DNA of 64,000 nt from the NCBI GenBank assembly GCA_905182285.1, contig CAJJAY010000016.1, forward strand, positions 1 through 64,000, read 5' to 3'. Positions 37,030-46,481 of this stretch are shown here, in pieces. Made by a program: the position numbers and the translations under genes. Within the stretch, counting starts at the first letter, position 1. Every line of letters starts with the position of its first letter. Under the pieces are notes generated by a model, which had not been told where the DNA came from, searched no databases, and saw only the letters and a program-made list of their open reading frames with translations. The DNA comes from an uncultured Amylibacter sp. GTDB lineage: Bacteria > Pseudomonadota > Alphaproteobacteria > Rhodobacterales > Rhodobacteraceae.

Positions 37030-38109
37030 TTAAGCTCGACGACGTCGGCCACCTGTTCGACCTGATCTTCCACCAGCACCTGAACCAGCGTTTGGATCCT
37101 TATTTGTCCTAATCCATTCTGAACCATTTGGGTCATTATTTGTTAAGAAATTTGCCGCTCTTATTGCTTCCATTTCTTTTCCAGCTCTTGATTTGGTTGA
37201 TCCCATGCCAGTAATATTAGCTAACAATTCCATATCAATATTGTCAGGAACTATGATACCAGCAGCAGCTAAAGCATCAAGCTTTGCTTGTAATTTTTTG
37301 GGGCCTATTGGTAAAGCAACAGGATTCATAATTGCTGATGTCATACCTGCAGTTATTGCCATTGGGAGAAAGGCATTATTTATTCCATGTCTATTAGGTA
37401 GGCCAAATGATATGTTTGAAGCACCGCATGTTGTGTTTACGCCTAATTCTTCTCGCAATCTTCGAACAAGAGTAAATACTTGCAAACCTGCAGTTCCCAT
37501 TGCTCCAATTGGCATCACAAGTGGATCTACAACTATATCATGTGCGGGAATTCCAAAGTCTGCAGCTCTGTGAACAATTTTCTTTGCAACTTCAAACCTA
37601 ACGTCTGGATCTTCAGAAATACCGGTATCATCATTTGAAATTGCAACTACAGGAACATTATATTTTTTTACCAGTGGTAAAACTAATTCTAGACGTTCTT
37701 CCTCACCTGTAACTGAATTTAACAGTGGTCGCCCTTCAGCTGCTTTCAAGCCCTCTTCTAATGCGCCAGGAACTGAACTATCAATACAAAGTGGAACATC
37801 GCATATAGCTTGTACGCGTTTGATTAGCTCTTTCATAAGTGGAGGTTCAACAAAATTGTTGTCTGCATATCTTGGATCTTCTGCCATTTTATTAGCAAAT
37901 ACTGCTCCAGAATTTATATCTAATACCGTAGCGCCTGCAGCAACTTGAGCGATTGCGTCTGCTTCTACGGTTGAGAAATCACCAACTTCCAATTCTAGGG
38001 CTAATTTTTTACGCCCGGTTGGGTTTATTCTTTCGCCAATAACTGCAAAGGGTTGGTCAAAACCAATTATTGTTGTTTTGGTTTTGCTTTCTATAATCGT
38101 TCTTGTCAT
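37030..38109 (-). CDS. Methyltetrahydrofolate:corrinoid methyltransferase (pterin-binding TIM barrel)
   Basis: A 359-residue pterin-binding domain protein of the AcsE/MetH pterin type: moves methyl between methyl-THF and a corrinoid protein. Conserved motifs are GERINPTG, LDINSGA, CIDSS, NSVTGE, DPLVMPIG and GASNISFGLPNR. It sits between the MetF-like gene (upstream, 11 bp) and the ASKHA reactivator (downstream, 7 bp), consistent with passing methyl-THF methyl groups to cobalamin. Residues 341-359 form a Gly/Ser/Arg tail (ending GGRRRRA), beyond the catalytic barrel. No corrinoid-binding domain is fused. Confidence 0.9.
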   Translation of the reverse strand: MTRTIIESKTKTTIIGFDQPFAVIGERINPTGRKKLALELEVGDFSTVEADAIAQVAAGATVLDINSGAVFANKMAEDPRYADNNFVEPPLMKELIKRVQAICDVPLCIDSSVPGALEEGLKAAEGRPLLNSVTGEEERLELVLPLVKKYNVPVVAISNDDTGISEDPDVRFEVAKKIVHRAADFGIPAHDIVVDPLVMPIGAMGTAGLQVFTLVRRLREELGVNTTCGASNISFGLPNRHGINNAFLPMAITAGMTSAIMNPVALPIGPKKLQAKLDALAAAGIIVPDNIDMELLANITGMGSTKSRAGKEMEAIRAANFLTNNDPNGSEWIRTNKDPNAGSGAGGRSGRTGGRRRRA

Positions 38110-38120
38110 TATTTGATCTT

Positions 38121-39041
38121 TCAGGATTTGATTGCAGGTATTGCAGAGGCTCCGCCATTTTCAATTGTCCAATTAGCATTAGTTTTTATTCCACCCAATG
38201 GAAAAAAATGCACATTTGTTATGAGAAAATCAGGATTTGAAGCTTTATGTTTTGCCAGTTCAATTAAAAATTGATCAGGCTTAAATGGGAGTAACAGTTT
38301 TGTAACATCTTTAGCTCTTCGCTTGAGAACTCTTAATGATGCTCCAACGCCACAAGCCATTGAGAATTTAATCATTGTTTGTAGCTTAGCAGGGCCAGCT
38401 ACGCCAATATGAATTGGAATATCTATCCCATTAGATGCCATTCGGTTGGCCCAATCAATCACTGGACCAGCCTCAAAGCAAAATTGTGTTGTCATTGCCA
38501 TATTAGCGTCTGTTCTCTTTGAAAATTCTTGCTTCCAAGAAATTGCAGCATCAACATTCTTTGTCGAGCCATCTTTATCAATATCCATATTACCTTCTGG
38601 ATGACCCGCTACATGTAAGTTTTTAAACCCAGCTTTATCAAATTCTTCAGTCTCTAATAAGTCCATAGAGCAATGAAAGTCACCGTAGGGATTGTCCACT
38701 CCACCTGCTAATAATAAGGCCTCATTAACGCCTGCTTCATTTTTATACTGATTTATCCAATCAACTAAAATATGCTTATTTTCTATAATTCGTGCAGGAA
38801 AATGAGGCATTACATTGTAACCTTCCAAGGTTAAACGTTTTGCTGTAACTATCATTTCATCAATTGTTGTGCCCTCAAGGTGAGCTATGTAAACTCTTGT
38901 TTTTTTTGGTAAAAGTTCCTTAAAGCTTTCAATTTTTGCAGCAGTGCGTGGCATTACTTCAATTGAAAAATCCTTTAAGAAAGCCTCCAAAACAGGATTA
39001 ATTTCTGATTTTTTTTCTGCTGAAAAATTTAAAATAGACAT
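38121..39041 (-). CDS. metF: Methylenetetrahydrofolate reductase (MetF-like)
   Basis: A 306-residue TIM-barrel flavoprotein of the MTHFR family that makes 5-methyl-THF. Recognisable elements are YIAHLEGTTIDEMI, HFPAR, LLLAGGVDNPYGDF, VAGHPEGN, TQFCFEAG and IHIGVAGPAK. It is more divergent than E. coli MetF and adjoins the methyl-THF methyltransferase and a small 98-residue protein in one operon, so it supplies methyl-THF to that enzyme. An opposite (oxidative) direction, feeding one-carbon units from demethylation into the folate pool, is also possible. Confidence 0.88.
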   Translation of the reverse strand: MSILNFSAEKKSEINPVLEAFLKDFSIEVMPRTAAKIESFKELLPKKTRVYIAHLEGTTIDEMIVTAKRLTLEGYNVMPHFPARIIENKHILVDWINQYKNEAGVNEALLLAGGVDNPYGDFHCSMDLLETEEFDKAGFKNLHVAGHPEGNMDIDKDGSTKNVDAAISWKQEFSKRTDANMAMTTQFCFEAGPVIDWANRMASNGIDIPIHIGVAGPAKLQTMIKFSMACGVGASLRVLKRRAKDVTKLLLPFKPDQFLIELAKHKASNPDFLITNVHFFPLGGIKTNANWTIENGGASAIPAIKS

Positions 39042-39058
39042 TCTGCCTCACTTAAATG

Positions 39059-39355
39059 TTATTCCCAACCATCGTTGGCGATAAGAGATTTTATTTTATC
39101 TTTGTCGTATTCTGCATTTATACGATCGGCTTCGCTTTTTGCGACTTCTTCAGCGTCGCCTTCGACTTCAATTGGATTTGATTTGCGCCATTCAGCTAAA
39201 TATGCATCATCACCTGCTGCATCTGTTTTCATTGCTGCTCTGTCTATAGCTTGTTCAAATCTTTCTGGAAGTTGTTTTTTTGATGCCCTTCGTCCTTTTC
39301 CAACTATTACTTGAGCGGGTATATCTCGCCAATAAACGATAACAAGTGATGGCAT
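39059..39355 (-). CDS. Small 'virulence factor'-domain protein (PF13769 type), first gene of the C1/B12 operon
   Basis: A 98-residue protein starting MPSLVIVYWRDIPAQVIV, a segment typical of a small family nominally called virulence factor. It is charged, without signal peptide or helix, and ends NDGWE. In many alphaproteobacteria it is found next to the MetF-like gene, as here (17 bp). It is probably an accessory of the methyl-transfer system; the name is not evidence of virulence. AAGGA precedes the ATG. Function unknown. Confidence 0.8.
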   Translation of the reverse strand: MPSLVIVYWRDIPAQVIVGKGRRASKKQLPERFEQAIDRAAMKTDAAGDDAYLAEWRKSNPIEVEGDAEEVAKSEADRINAEYDKDKIKSLIANDGWE

Positions 39356-39508
39356 TTTTATTTTCCTTTTGCTTAAGCTTATCTTTTATTCGTCATTATC
39401 AGAATCGTTTTTCGACTTCATTATGAAAATAACGACAAATTTATAAATTCATATTTTTTCTAGTTTAAAGAGATTGCACGAAGGAATTCATAAGCGTAAG
39501 TTTAAATT

Positions 39509-40606
39509 ATGTCTACAAAACAAAAATCTAATCAAAAAGCGGTTGAAGCGCCTGTTATAATTGCGGAAAAGCTACCATTATTTGCAGCTTTGGATTTGGG
39601 GACAAATAGCTGTCGAATGTTGATTGCAAGGCCTCGTAAAAGTGATTTTGAAGTGATCGATGCATTTTCAAAAACAGTCTATCTAGGCAAAGGAATGGAC
39701 TCATCAGGAAGATTGTCAAATTCTGCAATGAAACGGACTATTTCAGCACTTCATGTTTGTAAGAAAAAATTAAATCAGAATAACGTTAAATACTCTCGAC
39801 TAGTTGCAACTGCGGCTTGTAGACAGGCGCTGAATGGTCGGGATTTTGTGAAAAGAGCCCGTAAAGAATCCAAACTAAAACTTGAAATAATAAAGCCATC
39901 TGAAGAAGCTAGGCTAGCTGTGATCGGCAGTGTTGGCCATTTGAAGCCTTTAACAGAACAAGTCTTAGTTGTAGATATAGGTGGAGGTTCCACAGAGCTT
40001 GTTTGGCTTGATTTAACAAACGTGAAACCTGATAATAGAAAAAATTCCATAATGCTTATGCAAAGCAATCAACTACGAAAAAAAGAATTAGACAATCTTA
40101 CTGGTGTAAAAGTTGTAGATTGGATTTCGGTTCCATTTGGAGTGACAACCCTTAAAGAGCAATACAGTGATGTTGAAGAAGATAAAGCTGCATATGCAAT
40201 GATGTCTTGGTGTTTTGAGGAATACATTACACATTTTGGTCCAACCCATAAAAATGATTTAAAGATTTTGCCAAATTTTCAAATAATTGGTACATCTGGA
40301 ACAATTACTACTATTGCTGCCACCAAATTAGGATTATTACGATATGATCGCCAAAAAGTTGATGGATATGAAATGTCGTCTGCCCAAGTAGGCATGGAAA
40401 TTGATAGATATTTGAGTGGGGGGCCAGAATGGCGTGCGCAGAACCCTTGCATCGGTGATAGTCGTAAAGACTTTATAATGTCAGGAGCTGCAATTTTAAG
40501 ATCTATACTGCGAGTTTGGCCAACTGATACATTAACTGTTGCTGATCGTGGACTTCGAGAGGGAATTTTATATTCTCAGATGGTCAAAGAGGGTTACTTA
40601 AGTTAA
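39509..40606 (+). CDS. ppx: Ppx/GppA exopolyphosphatase family protein
   Basis: A 365-residue ASKHA phosphatase that hydrolyses polyphosphate and/or the pppGpp gamma phosphate. The first phosphate loop FAALDLGTNSCRMLIA and the second VVDIGGGSTELVWL are clear, as are the GTSGTITTIAA and ADRGLREGIL segments. It is followed by rlmE after 10 bp, a pairing common in alphaproteobacteria. Exopolyphosphatase and GppA activity cannot be separated from sequence. Confidence 0.92.
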   Translation: MSTKQKSNQKAVEAPVIIAEKLPLFAALDLGTNSCRMLIARPRKSDFEVIDAFSKTVYLGKGMDSSGRLSNSAMKRTISALHVCKKKLNQNNVKYSRLVATAACRQALNGRDFVKRARKESKLKLEIIKPSEEARLAVIGSVGHLKPLTEQVLVVDIGGGSTELVWLDLTNVKPDNRKNSIMLMQSNQLRKKELDNLTGVKVVDWISVPFGVTTLKEQYSDVEEDKAAYAMMSWCFEEYITHFGPTHKNDLKILPNFQIIGTSGTITTIAATKLGLLRYDRQKVDGYEMSSAQVGMEIDRYLSGGPEWRAQNPCIGDSRKDFIMSGAAILRSILRVWPTDTLTVADRGLREGILYSQMVKEGYLS

Positions 40607-40616
40607 CTAGACAATT

Positions 40617-41327
40617 ATGGTTGAAAAAAAGAAAAATACATCAGGTCGTGGAATGCGAGATTTGCAGGTTAGAGTTAAATCTGCAAAGGGTAGAAAACTA
40701 TCTTCTACAATGTGGCTTAAGCGACAATTAAATGATCCTTATGTAGCTAGAGCTACAAAAGAAGGTTATCGTGGTAGGGCTGCTTTTAAGATAATGGAGC
40801 TAGATGATAAATTTAGGTTTCTTGTGCCGGGAGCAAGAATTGTCGATCTTGGTTGTGCGCCTGGAGGATGGTGCCAAGTAGCTGTTAAAAGAGTGAATGC
40901 AAACGGTGATAAGCAGGGTAAAAAAATAGGTACAATTTTAGGTGTTGATATACAGGAAGTTGATCCAATTGAAGGATGTGAAATCCATGTTTTGGATTTT
41001 ATGGAAGATGATGCAGATGATAAAGTAAAGCTATGGTTAGGAGGGAATGCTGATGTCGTTTTATCAGATATGGCTGCTAGTGCCTCAGGGCATAAACAAA
41101 CTGATCATATTCGAATTATGGCATTATGTGAAACCGCCGCTTATTTTGCTTTTGATGTTCTCGAAGAGGGTGGCACATTTGTAGCAAAAGTTTTAGCAGG
41201 TGGAGCAGAGGGTGATTTGCAGAAGTTATTAAAAGAAAAGTTTACAAAAGTGCATCACATGAAGCCTCCTAGCAGTCGTGCAGATAGCTCGGAAAAGTTC
41301 GTTGTTGCAACTGGTTTTCGAGGTTAA
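40617..41327 (+). CDS. rlmE: 23S rRNA (uridine-2'-O)-methyltransferase (RlmE/RrmJ)
   Basis: Methylates U2552 in the A-loop of 23S rRNA. 236 residues, longer than E. coli RlmE (209) by a basic N-terminal extension. The K-D-K-E catalytic tetrad region is visible: SRAAFKI-like [17 protein letters not shown] motif [35 protein letters not shown] and the terminal [14 protein letters not shown]. Cotranscribed with ppx. Confidence 0.95.
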   Translation: MVEKKKNTSGRGMRDLQVRVKSAKGRKLSSTMWLKRQLNDPYVARATKEGYRGRAAFKIMELDDKFRFLVPGARIVDLGCAPGGWCQVAVKRVNANGDKQGKKIGTILGVDIQEVDPIEGCEIHVLDFMEDDADDKVKLWLGGNADVVLSDMAASASGHKQTDHIRIMALCETAAYFAFDVLEEGGTFVAKVLAGGAEGDLQKLLKEKFTKVHHMKPPSSRADSSEKFVVATGFRG

Positions 41328-41354
41328 TCTTCAAGACTATTAAACCTTTTTAAA

Positions 41355-42323
41355 TTATTTTTTTGATCTTTCCTGAAATATAAACCCTAAAAAATTAAGC
41401 AATAATTGGGCAGCTAATATTGAGGTGCTGTCACTTTGATCATAAGCTGGTGCTACTTCTACGAGATCAATACCAATTATATCGTTGTTCTTACTAACAT
41501 TTTGTAACAGCTCAAGCACATCATAATATAAAAATCCACCATGACTTGGAGTGCCTGTACCTGGAGCAATTGATGGGCAAAAAGCATCAATATCTATTGT
41601 TACATATACACTACCTTTTGGTATTCTATTTGCTGCTTCTTTTGGTCCAATTTTACGAAATTGTCTTACTGATAAAATATCAGACCCCATTGCCCTTGCA
41701 TCTTCATAGCCTACTTTGGCTGTAGAGCTTACATTCCTAATGCCAAATTGTGAAATTCCTTTAACGTATTGTTTTTCAGCTGCTCGGCGCATTGGATTGC
41801 CATGTCCAAATCGTACGCCATGCCGTTCATCAACAAAATCAAGATGTGCATCTATTTGTAGTATATGAAAATCTCCTTGGTCATGAAACGCGTTAATGCA
41901 GGGTATATTTATCGAATGATCACCACCAATTGTGACTGGAATAGCGCCTGAAAGTAATGCGGCTCTAACTGCTTTTTCTATATTAGCGTGGCTTTGTATT
42001 GTGTCTGTATGGATTATATCAGCATCACCCATATCAATAATTTTTACATTTTCTTCTAAATAAGTGACGTCATCTTCATGATCATATGCACCTGCATGCC
42101 CAAATGAAAATAATGTTGACGCTTCTCTAATTGATCTTGGCCCAAATCTGGCGCCCGATCTGTATTGTGCTCCTGAATCAAAAGGTGCTCCAATTATTGC
42201 AACATCTGCGTTTATTTTTGACCAATCTTCAATGTAGGGTTTTTTTCCAAAAGTGGCTATTCCAACAAATGGCAAATTTAAACGCCCATCATCATATCCA
42301 TGTCCCAAAAAACCATCCACCAA
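41355..42323 (-). CDS. speB: Ureohydrolase (agmatinase/guanidinobutyrase family)
   Basis: A 322-residue binuclear manganese hydrolase that releases urea from a guanidine compound such as agmatine. Metal ligands appear in GGDHSIN, IDAHLDFVDE and TIDIDAFCPS. In the last, DIDxxDP has Cys in place of the third Asp. The substrate could be agmatine, guanidinobutyrate or another guanidino compound. There is no ATG: the frame opens with TTG at 42321-42323 (or GTG one codon later), with an in-frame stop shortly before and no clear ribosome site. Convergent with rlmE. Confidence 0.85.
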   Translation of the reverse strand: MVDGFLGHGYDDGRLNLPFVGIATFGKKPYIEDWSKINADVAIIGAPFDSGAQYRSGARFGPRSIREASTLFSFGHAGAYDHEDDVTYLEENVKIIDMGDADIIHTDTIQSHANIEKAVRAALLSGAIPVTIGGDHSINIPCINAFHDQGDFHILQIDAHLDFVDERHGVRFGHGNPMRRAAEKQYVKGISQFGIRNVSSTAKVGYEDARAMGSDILSVRQFRKIGPKEAANRIPKGSVYVTIDIDAFCPSIAPGTGTPSHGGFLYYDVLELLQNVSKNNDIIGIDLVEVAPAYDQSDSTSILAAQLLLNFLGFIFQERSKK

Positions 42324-42430
42324 TCTATTTCAGAACAAAGATGCGATACATGGAGGTGTGTTTCAATAGATAAAAAAAATATTTATAATTTTTAATCCAA
42401 ATCATCAAAACAGGCCTTTTCTTTTAGTTG

Positions 42431-42442
42431 ATCTCGTGAGAT
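42431..42442. promoter_or_regulatory. Short inverted repeat upstream of guaB
   Basis: ATCTC-GT-GAGAT about 40 bp before the guaB start. Could be an operator; too short to be sure. Confidence 0.2.
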
Positions 42443-42464
42443 ATGATATCTGCAATACCGATAA

Positions 42465-43931
<1,467 letters not shown>

Positions 43932-43934
43932 GTT

Positions 43935-45095
43935 ATGACGCCTTCGGCCCGATATTCTGCAGCTATAATTATACTTGATAGAATTATGGTTGGCGCACCT
44001 GCTGAACGTGAATTAACTAGCTGGGCTCGCAGTAATAGGTTTGCGGGTTCAAAAGATCGTGCAGCTATTCGTGATATTGTATATGATTGCATTCGAAACT
44101 TGAGAAGTTATGGGTATATCAGTGGTTTAGAGGGTGCTCGTGGTGTACTTATCGGTAGATTGTTATCTAGAAAAGAAGAAATAAGTTTAATTTTTAATAG
44201 TCAAGGCTATGCTCCAACTAGCTTATCAGATGATGAGAAAAAAATTGTTTATGCTCAGAAAGCTTGTATGCCGAATGCTGTGCAGATGGATATACCTGAT
44301 TGGATAGACAAAAAGTTTGGCAGTATTTATGATTATGATTTATTAAAGTCACGTGCGCCAATTGATATTCGTGTAAATTTAAAAAAAATATCTATTGAAG
44401 CTGTGATTTCAGAATTACAGAAAGATGGCATTGAAGCATATAGATTAGATTTTGTTAAATCTGCTATACGTGTTGATGGTGAAACAAGAAAAATTCCACA
44501 AACAAAACTATATCTAGATGGATTTATTGAGCTTCAAGATGCTGGTTCTCAAGCGCTTGTATCTGAGTTAAATTGTCCTGAACGAGGAACGGTATTGGAT
44601 TACTGTGCTGGCGGTGGTGGTAAAACACTAGCTTTAGCATCAATTATTCCAAATGATGTTTCACTTTCAGCCTATGATAAAAGTGAAATCCGCCTTAAAG
44701 AATTAAAATTAAGAGCTTCAAGGGCAGGTATTAACGTAAAGTTATTAGACAATGATCCAGTCAAAAAAAATCAAAAGTATGATTTAGTAATAATTGATGT
44801 GCCATGTACTGGAAGTGGATCGTGGAGAAGGTCTCCAGATGCAAAATGGAAGTTAACTGAGGATCGTTTAGAGGATTTAATTAAAATTCAATCTGAAATA
44901 CTTCAAAATACATCAAAATTGGTAGCTACAGGTGGGACATTAGCTTATATGACATGTTCTTTATTTGATTGTGAAAACCAAGTTCAAATTAAAAATTTTA
45001 TAAATAAAAATCATGGGTGGAAAATTATCTTGTCCAAAAAGTTCCCACTTTCAATTAGATCTGATGGATTTTATTTAGCAATTTTGTCAAAATAA
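43935..45095 (+). CDS. RsmB/NOP-family rRNA methyltransferase
   Basis: A 386-residue m5C methyltransferase. A NusB-like helical N-terminal region (~1-130) is followed by the SAM-binding catalytic domain with DYCAGGGGKTLALAS, the motif IV cysteine in DVPCTGSGSWRRSPD and the catalytic cysteine in MTCSLFDCEN. It is close to RsmB (16S C967) in design, but alphaproteobacteria carry several relatives. Closely spaced to guaB (3 bp), likely cotranscribed. Confidence 0.88.
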   Translation: MTPSARYSAAIIILDRIMVGAPAERELTSWARSNRFAGSKDRAAIRDIVYDCIRNLRSYGYISGLEGARGVLIGRLLSRKEEISLIFNSQGYAPTSLSDDEKKIVYAQKACMPNAVQMDIPDWIDKKFGSIYDYDLLKSRAPIDIRVNLKKISIEAVISELQKDGIEAYRLDFVKSAIRVDGETRKIPQTKLYLDGFIELQDAGSQALVSELNCPERGTVLDYCAGGGGKTLALASIIPNDVSLSAYDKSEIRLKELKLRASRAGINVKLLDNDPVKKNQKYDLVIIDVPCTGSGSWRRSPDAKWKLTEDRLEDLIKIQSEILQNTSKLVATGGTLAYMTCSLFDCENQVQIKNFINKNHGWKIILSKKFPLSIRSDGFYLAILSK

Positions 45096-45177
45096 TATTT
45101 TAATTAAATACACTAATTTTTATAATTGATATTTTAGAGTTATTTTTATTGATTAAAACACTGAACTTAAATTTTTC

Positions 45178-45206
45178 TTGCAATGTTCTTGCTTTACCCC
45201 CATAAG
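45178..45206 (+). promoter_or_regulatory. Putative recA promoter
   Basis: TTGCAA (45178-45183), 17 bp, CATAAG (45201-45206). It is immediately upstream of the SOS box, so repressor binding would block transcription initiation. The -10 sits inside the inverted repeat CCCC-CATA-AGGGG. Confidence 0.5.
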
Positions 45207-45213
45207 GGGATGA

Positions 45214-45228
45214 GAACATTATAAGAAC
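45214..45228. promoter_or_regulatory. LexA (SOS) box of recA
   Basis: GAAC-ATTATAA-GAAC: exactly GAAC-N7-GAAC, the reverse complement of the alphaproteobacterial SOS consensus GTTC-N7-GTTC. It lies 47-61 bp before the recA start codon and just downstream of the -10. Confidence 0.85.
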
Positions 45229-45274
45229 GTCTGTGGTTTTTGGTTGCTACAGAATTGAAATAAGGAGATAACTT

Positions 45275-46363
45275 GTGGCATCAACTTTATTAGAATTTAG
45301 TGGAAAGAAAAGTATGGACAAAGAAAAGGCATTAGAATCTGCCTTGGGCCAAATCGAACGCCAGTTTGGTAAGGGCTCTATTATGAAACTAGGCGATGAC
45401 ACCGCACGGTTAGATATTGAAGCAACTTCGACAGGATCAATTGGTCTTGATATTGCATTAGGAATAGGTGGTCTACCTAAGGGACGAATTATCGAAATAT
45501 ATGGCCCTGAAAGCTCTGGAAAAACAACTTTAACATTACACGCTATTGCTGAAGAGCAAAAAAAAGGCGGTGTTTGTGCATTTGTAGATGCTGAACATGC
45601 GTTAGACCCCACTTATGCAAAAAAATTAGGAGTTGATATAGACGAACTTTTAATTTCCCAACCAGACGCTGGGGAACAAGCTCTAGAAATTACTGATACG
45701 CTGGTGCGTTCTGGCGCTGTATCAATGGTTGTCATAGATTCAGTTGCAGCACTTACTCCAAGAGCAGAGTTGGAAGGTGATATGGGTGATCATCAGGTTG
45801 GTGCGCAAGCTCGCTTGATGAGCCAAGCAATGCGAAAACTTACTGGTTCAATAGCAAAATCAGGCTGTATGGTTATTTTTATCAACCAGATCCGAATGAA
45901 AATTGGTGTGATGTTTGGGTCTCCAGAAACGACTTCAGGTGGAAATGCATTAAAGTTTTATTCATCAGTTCGTTTAGATATTCGACGAATTGGAGCCATA
46001 AAAGATCGTGATGAAATTGTTGGCAACCATACTAGGGTAAAAGTTGTAAAAAATAAAGTTTCACCTCCGTTTAAACAAGTGGAATTTGATATCATGTATG
46101 GTCAAGGTATTTCAAAACTTGGTGAGTTAATCGATCTTGGCGTAAAGCTTGGATTTGTTGAGAAGTCTGGATCATGGTTTTCTTGTGGTGATGAGCGAAT
46201 TGGTCAAGGTCGAGAAAATGCAAAAACTTATTTAAAAGATAATCCAAAAATGGCTTATGAAATAGAAGATAAGATTAGAGCTGCTAATGGGTTAGATTTT
46301 GATGCATTACCGCCAGAATCTGATATCCCACCTGATGACATCGATTCAGTCGTAGAAAGTTAA
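45275..46363 (+). CDS. recA: Recombinase RecA
   Basis: Strand exchange and LexA co-protease activity in DNA repair. 362 residues, with Walker [10 protein letters not shown] (77-85), [10 protein letters not shown] (Walker B), DNA-binding loop L1 [15 protein letters not shown] and the acidic C-terminal tail ([17 protein letters not shown]). The start is GTG at 45275, chosen because AAGGAG lies 7 nt before it; an internal Met at residue 14 could also be used. SOS box and promoter lie upstream; a strong terminator follows. lexA itself is not in the window. Confidence 0.98.
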   Translation: MASTLLEFSGKKSMDKEKALESALGQIERQFGKGSIMKLGDDTARLDIEATSTGSIGLDIALGIGGLPKGRIIEIYGPESSGKTTLTLHAIAEEQKKGGVCAFVDAEHALDPTYAKKLGVDIDELLISQPDAGEQALEITDTLVRSGAVSMVVIDSVAALTPRAELEGDMGDHQVGAQARLMSQAMRKLTGSIAKSGCMVIFINQIRMKIGVMFGSPETTSGGNALKFYSSVRLDIRRIGAIKDRDEIVGNHTRVKVVKNKVSPPFKQVEFDIMYGQGISKLGELIDLGVKLGFVEKSGSWFSCGDERIGQGRENAKTYLKDNPKMAYEIEDKIRAANGLDFDALPPESDIPPDDIDSVVES

Positions 46364-46380
46364 CTTATAATAAATATCTA

Positions 46381-46415
46381 AAAAAGGCTGGGTTTTGACC
46401 CAGCCTTTTGCTTTT
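46381..46415 (+). terminator. Rho-independent terminator after recA
   Basis: Perfect 11 bp stem AAAGGCTGGGT (46383-46393) / ACCCAGCCTTT (46398-46408), TTTG loop, then T-rich tail. It lies inside an apparent upstream extension of the alaS frame, which argues against that extension being translated. Confidence 0.9.
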
Positions 46416-46481
46416 GAACTGTGGACAGTTTTTGAATCGGCCTGTAAACAAATTTTATTATATATTTTGCAGGGTATAAAA

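Noticed and set aside
26806-39355. Pathogenicity genes (IalB protein, 'virulence factor' domain, hemolysin-like CorC)
   Set aside because: All three are family names with a misleading history and are widespread in free-living alphaproteobacteria.
46395-46481. Upstream extension of alaS by 29 codons
   Set aside because: It begins within the recA terminator hairpin, is not alanyl-tRNA synthetase-like and has no ribosome site; the ATG at 46482 has one.
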